Position numbers and translations under genes: made by a program. Positions 13,901-19,193 of a stretch of DNA of 20,466 nt are shown piece after piece. Each line of letters opens with the position of its first letter. Position 1 is the first letter of the stretch. A model generated the notes under the pieces. The model worked only from the letters and a program-made list of their open reading frames with translations, was not told the DNA's origin and did not search any database. The stretch spans positions 1 through 20,466 of IMG/VR virus record IMGVR_UViG_3300035701_000361. One strand, written 5' to 3'. Source of the DNA: a virus.

Positions 13901-15271
13901 ACTATCGAGTGTGGTAGTTTGATTACTAACCATTCCCCACACCGATCTAACATTTCGTGCTTGTGTTTTAACACCAGACTCACGAAGTCTCTGGTCTAGC
14001 TGGCGCAAAATCGGAGAAAATCCAACCAGTGGTAGCCTAACATTGCTCCCACTATCCTTGGAAGCCAAAAGCTCTGCGAAAGCTTGTTGTTTATAAACTA
14101 GGCGAGGACGAAAATTAAGTTCTGCTAAGCGCCGGAATGATCTATAATTGTGAATACTAAGTCGCCAATAGACATGCTCACGATTCACAAAATGCTTAGG
14201 CGTGACACGAACCAAAAGACCTAAAGCACTACAAATTGAAGCCAAACCTCTAATAAAACACTCAGATGAATTTGAAATTTCTATAGCTGCCATGTGTGTA
14301 GAGAGATGGCCGTCAGTATCAACCACACCAGCTATATATTCTACCTGATCTGCTGCTGATGCCTCGAAGATAAATTCCGGTACTAATTTTGGTAGTCTAC
14401 CGCCTTCATTTTGCTCCTTACCCAGAAACCCCTGACTAAGCAAATAACTGGCAAGTGAACGACTAACTTTTCTAGTAGCAAAACAATTTCTACTTAAATA
14501 CCAGTTATTAAAACCACCAGCAAATTCAGAGAAACCTTTCTCTATAGATTCACGATAATTATCATCTTTAATATCAACAGCATTCATAATAAAATGAATT
14601 ACAACTCTATCACCATTTTTAAGGACGGAGATACCACCATCTCCAGAAATAGCACCAACAAACCAAGCAAAATTCGGTAATAGGACTTTGTTGCCAACAG
14701 GTGATGGTCGGAGCGTCCGAAGAATTTTATCTCCTTGGCAAAGATCACTAGCCTTTTTCCACAGGATAGCACCAGTGGTCGGATGTAATACCCGAAAACG
14801 ATGGTTATCACCTACCGTAACTTTCGCACCTTTTATAGTAGAGATTGTGCGACATGGTTTGATCCCGTCACTAACCATAAAAGATACTTCTTTCGGGCCA
14901 CTTTCCGAAAGAACTTGAAATCGTGAACCACTAGACCATAACGCATAAAGATCTTTGATACATTTTATGCCTAAACTTGTAGGTACTCTAGTGTCACTAT
15001 CAAGGCATTTGCCTTGTCCTATAGATCCCCGCAGAGAAATCAACCAATAAGGACTAAAAAATGGCGAAGGATAAACCTCTTTTAAAAAATTTCTCCAATA
15101 ACCATAAAGATCTCCGTTCCAGTAAGCACCTAGGTACTTATCTGAATCCAAAAATTCCTCAATGCAAACTGGTTTCTCTTTGTAATTAGCAATTGATGCA
15201 TAAAGATCTTCCAATTGTCCTAAACTTAATTGGGAGAGATATGGATCAAGTTCTTCAGCTACCTCATGCAT
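10997..15271 (-). CDS. terL: Terminase large subunit precursor with two inteins
   Basis: The 1424-aa precursor contains 598 residues of terminase (88 + 106 + 404) interrupted by inteins of 429 and 397 residues. The packaging ATPase has Walker A G-S-I-G-Q-G-K (82-88), completed by Thr518 after intein 1 is removed, and a Walker B-like SAIISEANF after intein 2, with Glu as the likely catalytic residue and Ser where most families have Asp. The C-terminal RNase H-like nuclease is intact: HLDIGLSGDRLGIAGS, ITSDGFQSAEMIQLL and VDHQPDGSKDLADAACGS carry the three acidic motifs. Terminase pumps DNA into the prohead through the portal and cuts it. The ATG at 15269-15271 has only a weak ribosome site. 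Both insertions are in frame with all splicing residues, so I expect a functional spliced protein. Confidence 0.95.
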   Translation of the reverse strand: MHEVAEELDPYLSQLSLGQLEDLYASIANYKEKPVCIEEFLDSDKYLGAYWNGDLYGYWRNFLKEVYPSPFFSPYWLISLRGSIGQGKCLDSDTRVPTSLGIKCIKDLYALWSSGSRFQVLSESGPKEVSFMVSDGIKPCRTISTIKGAKVTVGDNHRFRVLHPTTGAILWKKASDLCQGDKILRTLRPSPVGNKVLLPNFAWFVGAISGDGGISVLKNGDRVVIHFIMNAVDIKDDNYRESIEKGFSEFAGGFNNWYLSRNCFATRKVSRSLASYLLSQGFLGKEQNEGGRLPKLVPEFIFEASAADQVEYIAGVVDTDGHLSTHMAAIEISNSSECFIRGLASICSALGLLVRVTPKHFVNREHVYWRLSIHNYRSFRRLAELNFRPRLVYKQQAFAELLASKDSGSNVRLPLVGFSPILRQLDQRLRESGVKTQARNVRSVWGMVSNQTTTLDSVQRIASTFKTGGLVRDFDFVNDFQCYTDEVRSIETVNREVYDLSVADDPSYVFDGFISHNTSVACAGLAYDIYKLILMNAPQESFGLVRSTKILFAIFNRTLSLTTDVVWDKLSQMFVQSPFFYQFVGVFGSKKKRSFGSDDTLFPNRVDFIMGSRMGHALGQAIHCLTGDTKIQLLNGESVPIQELVGRDHFWLYSSDKNGHVIPGRGHSARITGYVDRLYEVELDNGKTIRCTNNHPFMMRDGSYVTADQLKPNNSLMPLYFGKKSGQWDRYSAVVDNTTGKVELVHRLVVRECLGGYKGSQVAHHIDYNSRNNDPSNLMLMSPVDHKHLHSDRWQDPEYRSRMKVSQSKGGKAAAEILRSNPVTKAKLSKAGKSVWTEEFAERKSREFSATLTEKWKDPKFRADLRPHQVEFGKKAAAATWSNPDNKEKISKASSKTAKIVNARRWSDPAQRESLLEMSRAGGRAAAKVVWSNPNTVKIIKEGAAAGGAKSANKIVNWTCPQCSRLFEKQVSANNHKRHCLNHKVVSVRMVELAEKVPVYDITVDEFHNFAVEQGVFLHNSAIISEANFEVIEGQTYKTFNSVLRRMESRFIGSDGIPGKIWIDSSETDKFSAVNKIVDSYRRSQGVKVSQAAVWDVKPHRYGTARFWVFKGSDVKQPELLQLDSPILISEPENCIQVPTEHKDAFEADTVEALRDLAGIATGSKYRLFRLKDRLTKAIAVSPLFPDKFQLDFDDDNDQISNYCLVKNYFLNPLNKGYPRNIHLDIGLSGDRLGIAGSYVTKFRDRIYRDISTFQEVSESVPEVVCEWCIGIEPKNGKQVPLFKIRAFIQWLSSVGYPVGRITSDGFQSAEMIQLLTKMGFTAELLSMDKTSTPYTEVRNALYEGRVMVPQNKLLKEELENLEVTPDGTKVDHQPDGSKDLADAACGSIYTAMIDASKIRLMHYVEKKQSVGTENLQNMFWNEG
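12212..13402 (-). mobile_element. Intein 2 with HNH endonuclease, at Walker B
   Basis: A 397-residue intein from Cys1 (CLTGDTKIQLLNGE) to His396-Asn397 (VEQGVFLHN), followed by Ser. The block with CTNNHPF (His72) and VYDITVDEFHNF are the splicing motifs. The endonuclease is HNH: AHHIDYNSRNNDPSNLMLMS (His141/142, Asn154) then DHKHLH. Residues ~168-330 hold about six W-x-D/N-P repeat units (RWQDPEYRSR, KWKDPKFRAD, TWSNPDNKEK, RWSDPAQRES, VWSNPNTVKI) like NUMOD3 DNA-binding repeats, and C-P-Q-C ... H-x-x-H-C (337-357) is a zinc-finger-like site. The splice point is just before SAIISEANF, the Walker B region. DNA borders: TGT at 13400-13402 and AAT at 12212-12214. Confidence 0.94.
13721..15007 (-). 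mobile_element. Intein 1 with LAGLIDADG endonuclease, in Walker A
   Basis: A 429-residue intein from Cys1 (CLDSDTRVPT) to the terminal His428-Asn429 (DGFISHN), followed by Thr. The N-block TVGDNHRF (His69) and the C-terminal VYDLSVADDPSYVFDGF are the usual Hint splicing motifs. Two dodecapeptides, WFVGAISGDGGIS (about 115-127) and YIAGVVDTDGHLS (about 224-236), identify a DOD homing endonuclease with acidic residues in place. It splits the terminase P-loop between Lys88 and Thr518 (G-Q-G-K / T-S), so the host protein is dead until it is spliced. The borders are exact in the DNA: TGC at 15005-15007 and AAC at 13721-13723. Confidence 0.95.
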
Positions 15272-15286
15272 TAATTACCAGATCAA

Positions 15287-15535
15287 TTAAGAAGTTTTGT
15301 CGATGATCATATCATTCCAATCATCAGAATCAGTCAATTCTGGTGGCAATTTCGGATTAAATTCCCAAGAGAAGCCATCTCTGTCACTATAAAAAACTGT
15401 ACCTTTGTAATTTTTTCCATTATAAGATACAGTCATATCGCGAGAGGATTTATCATCCTCGGTTTCCAACTTACCTAAGTTAGAAACCTTAATAGTAGTC
15501 TCACAAAGCTGAAACAACTCTTGTGCTAAATTCAT
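15287..15535 (-). CDS. Hypothetical 82-aa protein
   Basis: An 82-residue acidic protein, 15 bases before terminase. ATG is at 15533-15535, with TGGGGCAT 5 bases upstream, as at the 103-aa gene. The N-terminal helix MNLAQELFQLCE ends L-C-E, which fits the candidate prohead protease site. The body has two or three beta strands (DMTVSYNGKNYKGTVFYSD, GFSWEFNPKLPPEL) and an acidic end. No family is recognised. Its neighbours 15677-16282 carry a similar kind of leader, so it may be one of a set of small head-internal proteins; this is inference. Confidence 0.7.
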   Translation of the reverse strand: MNLAQELFQLCETTIKVSNLGKLETEDDKSSRDMTVSYNGKNYKGTVFYSDRDGFSWEFNPKLPPELTDSDDWNDMIIDKTS

Positions 15536-15676
15536 ACATCATGCCCCAAAAGTATTAGGTAGCTCTGGCTGGAATTGTACCAAAAACAATTCTCAGAACC
15601 ACCCTCCAACCGAGATTCGTGATTAACTGGTATGCCCAGGCCAATATGTTGCCGAGCTATGATAATGAGATTTTTG
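15536..15676 (-). other. 141-base spacer with hairpin and stray frame
   Basis: A perfect 7-bp inverted repeat (GAATTGT / ACAATTC, 7-base loop, 15572-15592) lies here without a U-run, so it is not a terminator. A frame without stops crosses the spacer on the minus strand and ends in a TGA that overlaps the next ATG (15532-15535), reading for example ENCFWYNSSQSYLILLGHDV, but it has no start codon with a ribosome site. It may be relic coding sequence. Confidence 0.4.
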
Positions 15677-15937
15677 TTAGCTCTTACCGCTAATCCCAGC
15701 TTCATCCGACAACACCATAAGGTCAGCAATAGGAACATCCATACGAGTAGCTTTCCCAAACTTAACATCTACAGTGTTACGCTCTGGGTGAAGCTGGACA
15801 ACATAAGCCGTCATACCAGCTTCCGGAGTTCCTTCTTTAAAAACAACATTAGAACCTTCTTTAAGGTCTTTAAGGCTGCTGATATCTTTAGAGAAAGACT
15901 CATTGAGGGATTTATTAATACGATCTACCTTGCTCAT
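15677..15937 (-). CDS. Small 86-aa protein, MSKVDRIN paralogue A
   Basis: An 86-residue protein of unknown function. ATG at 15935-15937, GGAG 7 bases before. The leader MSKVDRINKSLNESFSKDIS is shared with the next upstream gene and ends L-N-E at residue 13 before Ser. The body (SNVVFKEGTPEAGMTAYVVQ, NTVDVKFGKATRMDVPIADL) looks like a small SH3 or KOW-type beta barrel. It carries the complete version of a segment found only as an out-of-frame fragment after paralogue B, so this copy is likely closest to the ancestor. The leader suggests a head-internal protein if the prohead protease cuts there. Confidence 0.8.
   Translation of the reverse strand: MSKVDRINKSLNESFSKDISSLKDLKEGSNVVFKEGTPEAGMTAYVVQLHPERNTVDVKFGKATRMDVPIADLMVLSDEAGISGKS
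15767..15823. repeat. 57-bp direct repeat, copy 1
   Basis: These 57 bases are identical to 15984-16040 (offset 217). Here they are in frame and encode EAGMTAYVVQLHPERNTVD of paralogue A. In the second copy the same bases lie out of frame at and beyond the stop of paralogue B. Confidence 0.9.
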
Positions 15938-15985
15938 CTCGTGACTCCTTATTTAAAGCTTTACGCCACTTCTCAAATTTAGTAT
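15837..15985. repeat. Leader plus N-terminus repeat, copy 1
   Basis: About 149 bases covering the ribosome site, start and first ~32 codons of paralogue A. Copy 2 is at 16190-16330. They differ by a 9-base gap (ggtctttaa type, giving DLK E versus E) and a few substitutions, including ATG here against GTG in copy 2. Confidence 0.9.
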
Positions 15986-16040
15986 CTACAGTGTTACGCT
16001 CTGGGTGAAGCTGGACAACATAAGCCGTCATACCAGCTTC
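15984..16040. repeat. 57-bp direct repeat, copy 2 (gene fragment)
   Basis: Identical to 15767-15823. It supplies the last codons (KLV) and TGA stop of paralogue B in a shifted frame, and then runs directly into the leader of paralogue A. It is best read as a left-over internal fragment of an ancestral paralogue A gene. Confidence 0.9.
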
Positions 16041-16282
16041 TTTTTCAGCTCATCCAATAGTCCATCCGAGAACTCACCAGACATTCCTTCATCTTCAATA
16101 GACATGACAAGATAATTAGCGAAATTCTTGCCATCCGCATAGGTTGGTTTGAACCTCTTGAGATCAAGGTACTCAAGAAGTACATCAGGTTTAAAAACAA
16201 CATTAGAACTTTCTTTAAGGCTGCTGATATCTTTAGAGAAAGACTCATTGAGGGATTTATTAATACGATCTACCTTGCTCAC
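16028..16282 (-). CDS. Small 84-aa chimeric protein, MSKVDRIN paralogue B
   Basis: An 84-residue protein starting at GTG 16280-16282, with GGAG 7 bases before it. Residues 1-30 are nearly identical to paralogue A (MSKVDRINKSLNESFSKDIS, then SNVVFK), but from residue 31 the body is unrelated: PDVLLEYLDLKRFKPTYADG and MSGEFSDGLLDELKKKLV, a helical segment. Its final codons lie in a frame-shifted piece of paralogue A. So about 150 bases of foreign sequence appear to replace the middle of a duplicated paralogue A. The function is unknown, and the start codon has drifted from ATG to GTG. Leader site L-N-E at residue 13. Confidence 0.78.
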   Translation of the reverse strand: MSKVDRINKSLNESFSKDISSLKESSNVVFKPDVLLEYLDLKRFKPTYADGKNFANYLVMSIEDEGMSGEFSDGLLDELKKKLV

Positions 16283-16330
16283 CTCGGGACTCCTTATTTA
16301 AAGCTTTACGCCACTTCTCAAATTTAGTAT
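16190..16330. repeat. Leader plus N-terminus repeat, copy 2
   Basis: The second copy of the sequence at 15837-15985 (offset 345 past the 9-base gap). It extends upstream of the start to the minus-strand sequence reading TKFEKWRKALNKES in an open frame, which is also present before paralogue A. Confidence 0.9.
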
Positions 16331-16407
16331 TGGGAAAACGCTTCCCCTTTAGGGGAAATCCAATCATTTATATCTAAGCTGAATCTCTTAGCAGCACATT
16401 CATCCAA
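16260..16407 (-). pseudogene. Small ORF broken by a one-base T insertion
   Basis: On the minus strand a frame from TTG 16407 reads DECAAKRFSLDINDWISPKG then EAFSQY-stop. Dropping one T of the run at 16335-16338 joins it to PNTKFEKWRKALNKES and a stop at 16260-16262, giving a natural-looking 48-residue protein. It overlaps the zinc-ribbon stop and the start of paralogue B, as the other genes do. A homopolymer indel, a sequencing error or +1 frameshifting are all possible. The start has no strong ribosome site. Confidence 0.45.
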
Positions 16408-16624
16408 CCCTGAAATGTTTAAGACCTTTTTTACCAGCTTCGGCAAACTTATCTGGAACTTGATCTTTTTCGAGTTGTTCCCGAACTTGTTTTGCTGTTA
16501 CCTCTTCAGGAGTCATCTCTGCCATATGAGCATATTGACATTGGTGATGATGCTTCCCTTTCATTTTGCAAAAAGGACAGAGAACATCATGATCTCTTGG
16601 ATTATGTGGGTGAACAATTGTCAT
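16400..16624 (-). CDS. Small zinc-ribbon-like protein
   Basis: A 74-residue protein. ATG at 16622-16624 overlaps the HNH stop by one base, with GAGG 5 bases before. Near the N-terminus VLCPFCKMKGKHHHQC (Cys16, Cys19, a His cluster, Cys29) looks like a one-zinc ribbon or knuckle. The rest is a charged helix (MTPEEVTAKQVREQLEKDQV) and a basic end. Such proteins often bind nucleic acid or a partner protein. There is no close family call, and its pairing with the HNH gene may be only positional. Confidence 0.75.
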   Translation of the reverse strand: MTIVHPHNPRDHDVLCPFCKMKGKHHHQCQYAHMAEMTPEEVTAKQVREQLEKDQVPDKFAEAGKKGLKHFRVG

Positions 16625-16953
16625 TAAGTCCTCTTAATTCTCCAGTGGTCGGCATCTTCTACCACATTTTGATTGCAAAGCCGATAATTACCAAGGTGTC
16701 CAAACCAAAGATGGCAGTTAACCCCACTTTTTTTAGACTCGCAAAGAGTCACTAAATTGGAAGGATCAAGCTCCAAGTCTGGTTTCACATGGAACGGCTG
16801 AATGTGGTGAACTTCAACACTCTTCCAACCAAGACAAACCCGGCAAAAGGGAGACTCAAGCAAATGCGCTCTTCTAATAGATGGCCAGTGTGAAGAACGT
16901 TTTGCCCCATTTGGAGATTTGCCTAGTAACTTGTCTTTGATTGCTCTAAACAA
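16624..16953 (-). CDS. Free-standing HNH endonuclease
   Basis: About 109 residues from TTG 16951-16953, chosen because GGAGGA lies 7 bases before it; an earlier in-frame TTG (16986) has no ribosome site. The HNH motif is FCRVCLGWKSVEVHHIQPFH, then DPSNLVTLC and VNCHLWFGH, giving the Cys-x2-Cys, His-His, Asn and His pattern with paired cysteines for zinc. It nicks or cuts double-stranded DNA. It overlaps the CHAP gene by 8 bases. Short HNH proteins of this kind lie near terminase in many phages and can help packaging; others are homing enzymes. The missing ATG does not suggest decay, as the ribosome site is strong. Confidence 0.85.
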   Translation of the reverse strand: MFRAIKDKLLGKSPNGAKRSSHWPSIRRAHLLESPFCRVCLGWKSVEVHHIQPFHVKPDLELDPSNLVTLCESKKSGVNCHLWFGHLGNYRLCNQNVVEDADHWRIKRT

Positions 16954-17665
16954 GACGACTTCCTCCAAATGGCTTAATAAAACCAAGAATCTTCAGATCT
17001 CCATCTCCATTGAGAGATCTAACTTTCTCGTAATAACCATCACCATTAGTAACAAAACCTGGACCAGCCGAAGTGTTACCCTCTAATGTCACGATTTTGT
17101 TATCAGTAGAAATAGCTTTAACAATACCTGCGTGACCATCAGAAGTGTTACCGTGACGCCAAATAACAACAGAGCCAACAGAAGGAGAATTAAACTTGTA
17201 GATCTCTTTGGTTTGCTGCCACACAGTTAGACAACGCTCGGACGGGTAAAGATTATGAATCAAGTTATAACGACGAGAAACGCGGAGGACAATCCACTGC
17301 ACCGCCGACATACACCAAGGTGCGCCATCTGCAGCGCCGATCACCCGTTGAAACATCTCGACTTCTGGGCCTTTGTTGGAAGGAGTCTCACGGACTCCAA
17401 CGAAGAAATCGGCGAAAAGAACAAGAAGCTGATGTATATCTTGAATTGGATCACGATTTTCAGTAAGTGGACCTTGTGGCTTCTCACCTTTTGCCCACCG
17501 CCTAAGTTCTTCTTTCAACCAATCCTGGTGAGCAAGGTCTCCATGTTTGAGTCTTTGGAAAAGTTCTTCTTCAAGTTCTACCAAAGGTTGAGGTTCGACA
17601 ACCTTTATAATTGGAACAACTGGAGCTAGTTCTTTTTTGTTCAAAAAGTTACTGAACCAAGTCAT
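16946..17665 (-). CDS. CHAP-domain endolysin
   Basis: The 239-aa protein is probably the peptidoglycan-cutting lysin or a virion-associated muralytic enzyme. Residues ~100-235 form a CHAP (NlpC/P60-type) amidohydrolase: APWCMSAVQWI contains the catalytic cysteine, SDGHAGIV the histidine and TLEGNTS the third polar residue. Residues ~1-75 are a charged, helical part (LEEELFQRLKHGDLAHQDWL) without a signal peptide, so release needs a holin or it acts from the virion. ATG at 17663-17665 shares ATGA with the upstream membrane protein, GAGG 7 bases before. No cell-wall binding domain is seen at the C-terminus. Confidence 0.88.
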   Translation of the reverse strand: MTWFSNFLNKKELAPVVPIIKVVEPQPLVELEEELFQRLKHGDLAHQDWLKEELRRWAKGEKPQGPLTENRDPIQDIHQLLVLFADFFVGVRETPSNKGPEVEMFQRVIGAADGAPWCMSAVQWIVLRVSRRYNLIHNLYPSERCLTVWQQTKEIYKFNSPSVGSVVIWRHGNTSDGHAGIVKAISTDNKIVTLEGNTSAGPGFVTNGDGYYEKVRSLNGDGDLKILGFIKPFGGSRLV

Positions 17666-18153
17666 GGTTTTTCCTCTTTAATATCTGTACCAATCGGAAC
17701 AAAAGTGATTCTATATCCTTCTGCCTCAAGCAATGATCTGATTTGAATGAACAACCTTTCTATTACATAATGACTATGCCTTTTAACAATAGGCTCCGAC
17801 TCAAGTTTAATTCCAGATGGCTTATGGATAAGACGGATTCGATATTGCTTGCCCCGGCAAATCGAGTCAGTAAAAAATTCAACAACAAACTCGTCCGGTC
17901 TTGCAAACATAACGGAAAACGGCTTAGATCTGGTCTGAGTGCGATAGTATTGCTCAAAATAATCAGCTATAATAATTTGCTTATATTCTAATATAACTGA
18001 TATAATCCCACCAATCATAATCAGGAACAAGAGTGGAATGAAAAGGCTAGTTAACTTCGACCTTAAACTGATCGATTGCACCTTTTTATATTCTCTCTCT
18101 AGTTCAATTAGATCGGTGACTGGAGATCGGCTACCACTGCTCTTTTTCTTCAC
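17662..18153 (-). CDS. Single-span membrane protein before the endolysin
   Basis: The best start is GTG 18151-18153, with GGAG 7 bases before (a TTG at 18174 has poor spacing), giving about 163 residues. A basic, Ser-rich N-terminus is followed by a charged helix (DLIELEREYKKVQS), one strong membrane span (FIPLLFLIMIGGIISVI) and a soluble ~100-residue domain (FSVMFARPDEFVVEFFTD, YRIRLIHKPSGIKLESEP). The basic N-terminus suggests N-in/C-out. It is coupled by a 4-base overlap to the CHAP gene, which suits a lysis-related role (holin or spanin-like), but a single long domain outside is unusual for a holin and no lipobox is seen. Confidence 0.75.
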   Translation of the reverse strand: MKKKSSGSRSPVTDLIELEREYKKVQSISLRSKLTSLFIPLLFLIMIGGIISVILEYKQIIIADYFEQYYRTQTRSKPFSVMFARPDEFVVEFFTDSICRGKQYRIRLIHKPSGIKLESEPIVKRHSHYVIERLFIQIRSLLEAEGYRITFVPIGTDIKEEKP

Positions 18154-18220
18154 ACCTATACTCCAACTTCTCAAACTCCAATGTCGTTGAGAATGGTAGC
18201 AGTGCTGGAATTATTGAGAG

Positions 18221-18436
18221 TCATTTATCTTCAGCCAAATTAGTAAGAGCTTCCGCTGTTGTCAACATTTTCCATCGGCCTTTCATCCTTCGTTTCCGAA
18301 GTCTACCACTTGGAATCGCACCTAGGCTGTTGACCGAACCTTGATCCTCAGGAACATCAGCAATCTTTGGTCGCTCATCTGGGCTGTACCAATACCTGAG
18401 CGGATTGTTGATCCCTGGTTGTGTGTCGTTCGCCAT
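18221..18436 (-). CDS. Hypothetical small 71-aa basic protein
   Basis: A 71-residue protein with a clear GGAGG ribosome site 4 bases before ATG 18434-18436. It is polar at the start (ANDTQPGINNPLRYWYSPDE) and has a basic patch (IPSGRLRKRRMKGRWKMLTT). No domain is recognised, and no transmembrane span is seen. Its place between tail-like and lysis-like genes gives no clear role. Confidence 0.7.
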   Translation of the reverse strand: MANDTQPGINNPLRYWYSPDERPKIADVPEDQGSVNSLGAIPSGRLRKRRMKGRWKMLTTAEALTNLAEDK

Positions 18437-18556
18437 TTCACCTCCAATATAACCATTCTCGTTGTGGCTTCTTTTGGCTTTCTTTGCATCTTAACTTTCG
18501 GCCATAGCTTAGGCCCAGTCAACTGCACTAAAGCCAACGGCGACCTATCTCCAAGA

Positions 18557-19123
18557 TCAAGTCGCCTGTTTTTGAACTGTAATGGCCCTAGAATAGTTAA
18601 CCTTGCGGCGTCCGCCGATACCGCCAACCAATTGGATGGTACCAACAGCAGGAACAGCTGTTGGGACTCCCGCAGTGATTTTAACTTGGAGATCGACGTG
18701 AGAAGCGTTCCAAGCGGCGACCACCACTGCTGCAGTCTTGATTCCGTCAAAAACGAGAACGATAGTGTTACCATCGGCTCCTGGGTGATCGGCGGAGTAG
18801 GTATGAGCACCATAAATGATTGAGGCTAGTGGCCCCTTATCAAAAATTACCGAAAAGTCTTGGCGTTCAGCGACGAGGAGAGTGTTGGAATCATCCTCAC
18901 TGAGAGTCACCGCGAGCCGACCGTTGATAGCATCAATAATTGTAATCTCGGCAAGAGTCAGTCGTTGTTCCAATGATGAACCATCGGCCTTCCTGAAACG
19001 AGCCCGAATCTCAGTTGTGGTAGATAGATTATAAGAGGTTCCGTCACTATTGGTGACTCTTAAAGGGAGAGTGCGGTCCTCACCTTTAACGATAGTAAAA
19101 AATTCCGGTTTGCAGATTGCCAC
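18557..19123 (-). CDS. BppU-like baseplate or tail-associated protein
   Basis: The 188-aa protein begins at GTG 19121-19123 after AGGAG. Residues ~5-95 look like the beta-sandwich N-terminus of phage upper baseplate proteins (BppU type): FFTIVKGEDRTLPLRVTNSD, SYNLSTTTEIRARFRKADG, ITIIDAINGRLAVTLSE. Residues ~105-170 carry ADHPGADGNTIVLVFDGIKT and VVAAWNASHVDLQV, a repeat form common in phage structural proteins. It is probably a virion part that links fibre to baseplate. The upstream spacer contains a frameshifted piece of a related sandwich, indicating past duplication. The family call is from motif pattern and not from a search. Confidence 0.65.
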   Translation of the reverse strand: MAICKPEFFTIVKGEDRTLPLRVTNSDGTSYNLSTTTEIRARFRKADGSSLEQRLTLAEITIIDAINGRLAVTLSEDDSNTLLVAERQDFSVIFDKGPLASIIYGAHTYSADHPGADGNTIVLVFDGIKTAAVVVAAWNASHVDLQVKITAGVPTAVPAVGTIQLVGGIGGRRKVNYSRAITVQKQAT

Positions 19124-19130
19124 TGTTTTC

Positions 19131-19193
19131 TCCTAGCAAGATTCAATTTGACCTTAATCTCAGTATTACCAGTCAGATTGTAAGAAATACTAT
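19131..19193 (-). pseudogene. Frameshifted relic of a BppU-like domain
   Basis: The spacer reads DSISYNLTGNTEIKVKLN on the minus strand in the -1 frame from the stop of the fibre-like gene. This lines up with SYNLSTTTEIRARFRK of the next gene. The last in-frame residues of the fibre-like protein, VDGDDMELSF, likewise match VKGEDRTLPLRV. A one-base shift at GAAGAGTAG would join them, so a truncated duplicate of the sandwich domain seems likely. Confidence 0.5.

Noticed and set aside
15532-15768. 78-codon minus-strand frame across the 15.6 kb spacer
   Set aside because: Its first half overlaps paralogue A in another frame, and no start with a ribosome site lies in the spacer. The end overlaps the next ATG, so a relic cannot be excluded.
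16953-16986. Longer HNH start at TTG 16986
   Set aside because: No ribosome site there; GGAGGA is spaced 7 bases before TTG 16953.
18437-18556. 120-base spacer before the 71-aa gene as a small gene
   Set aside because: A frame reading MQRKPKEATTRM runs on into the 71-aa gene out of frame and has no ribosome site. Only the GGAGG site of the 71-aa gene is supported.
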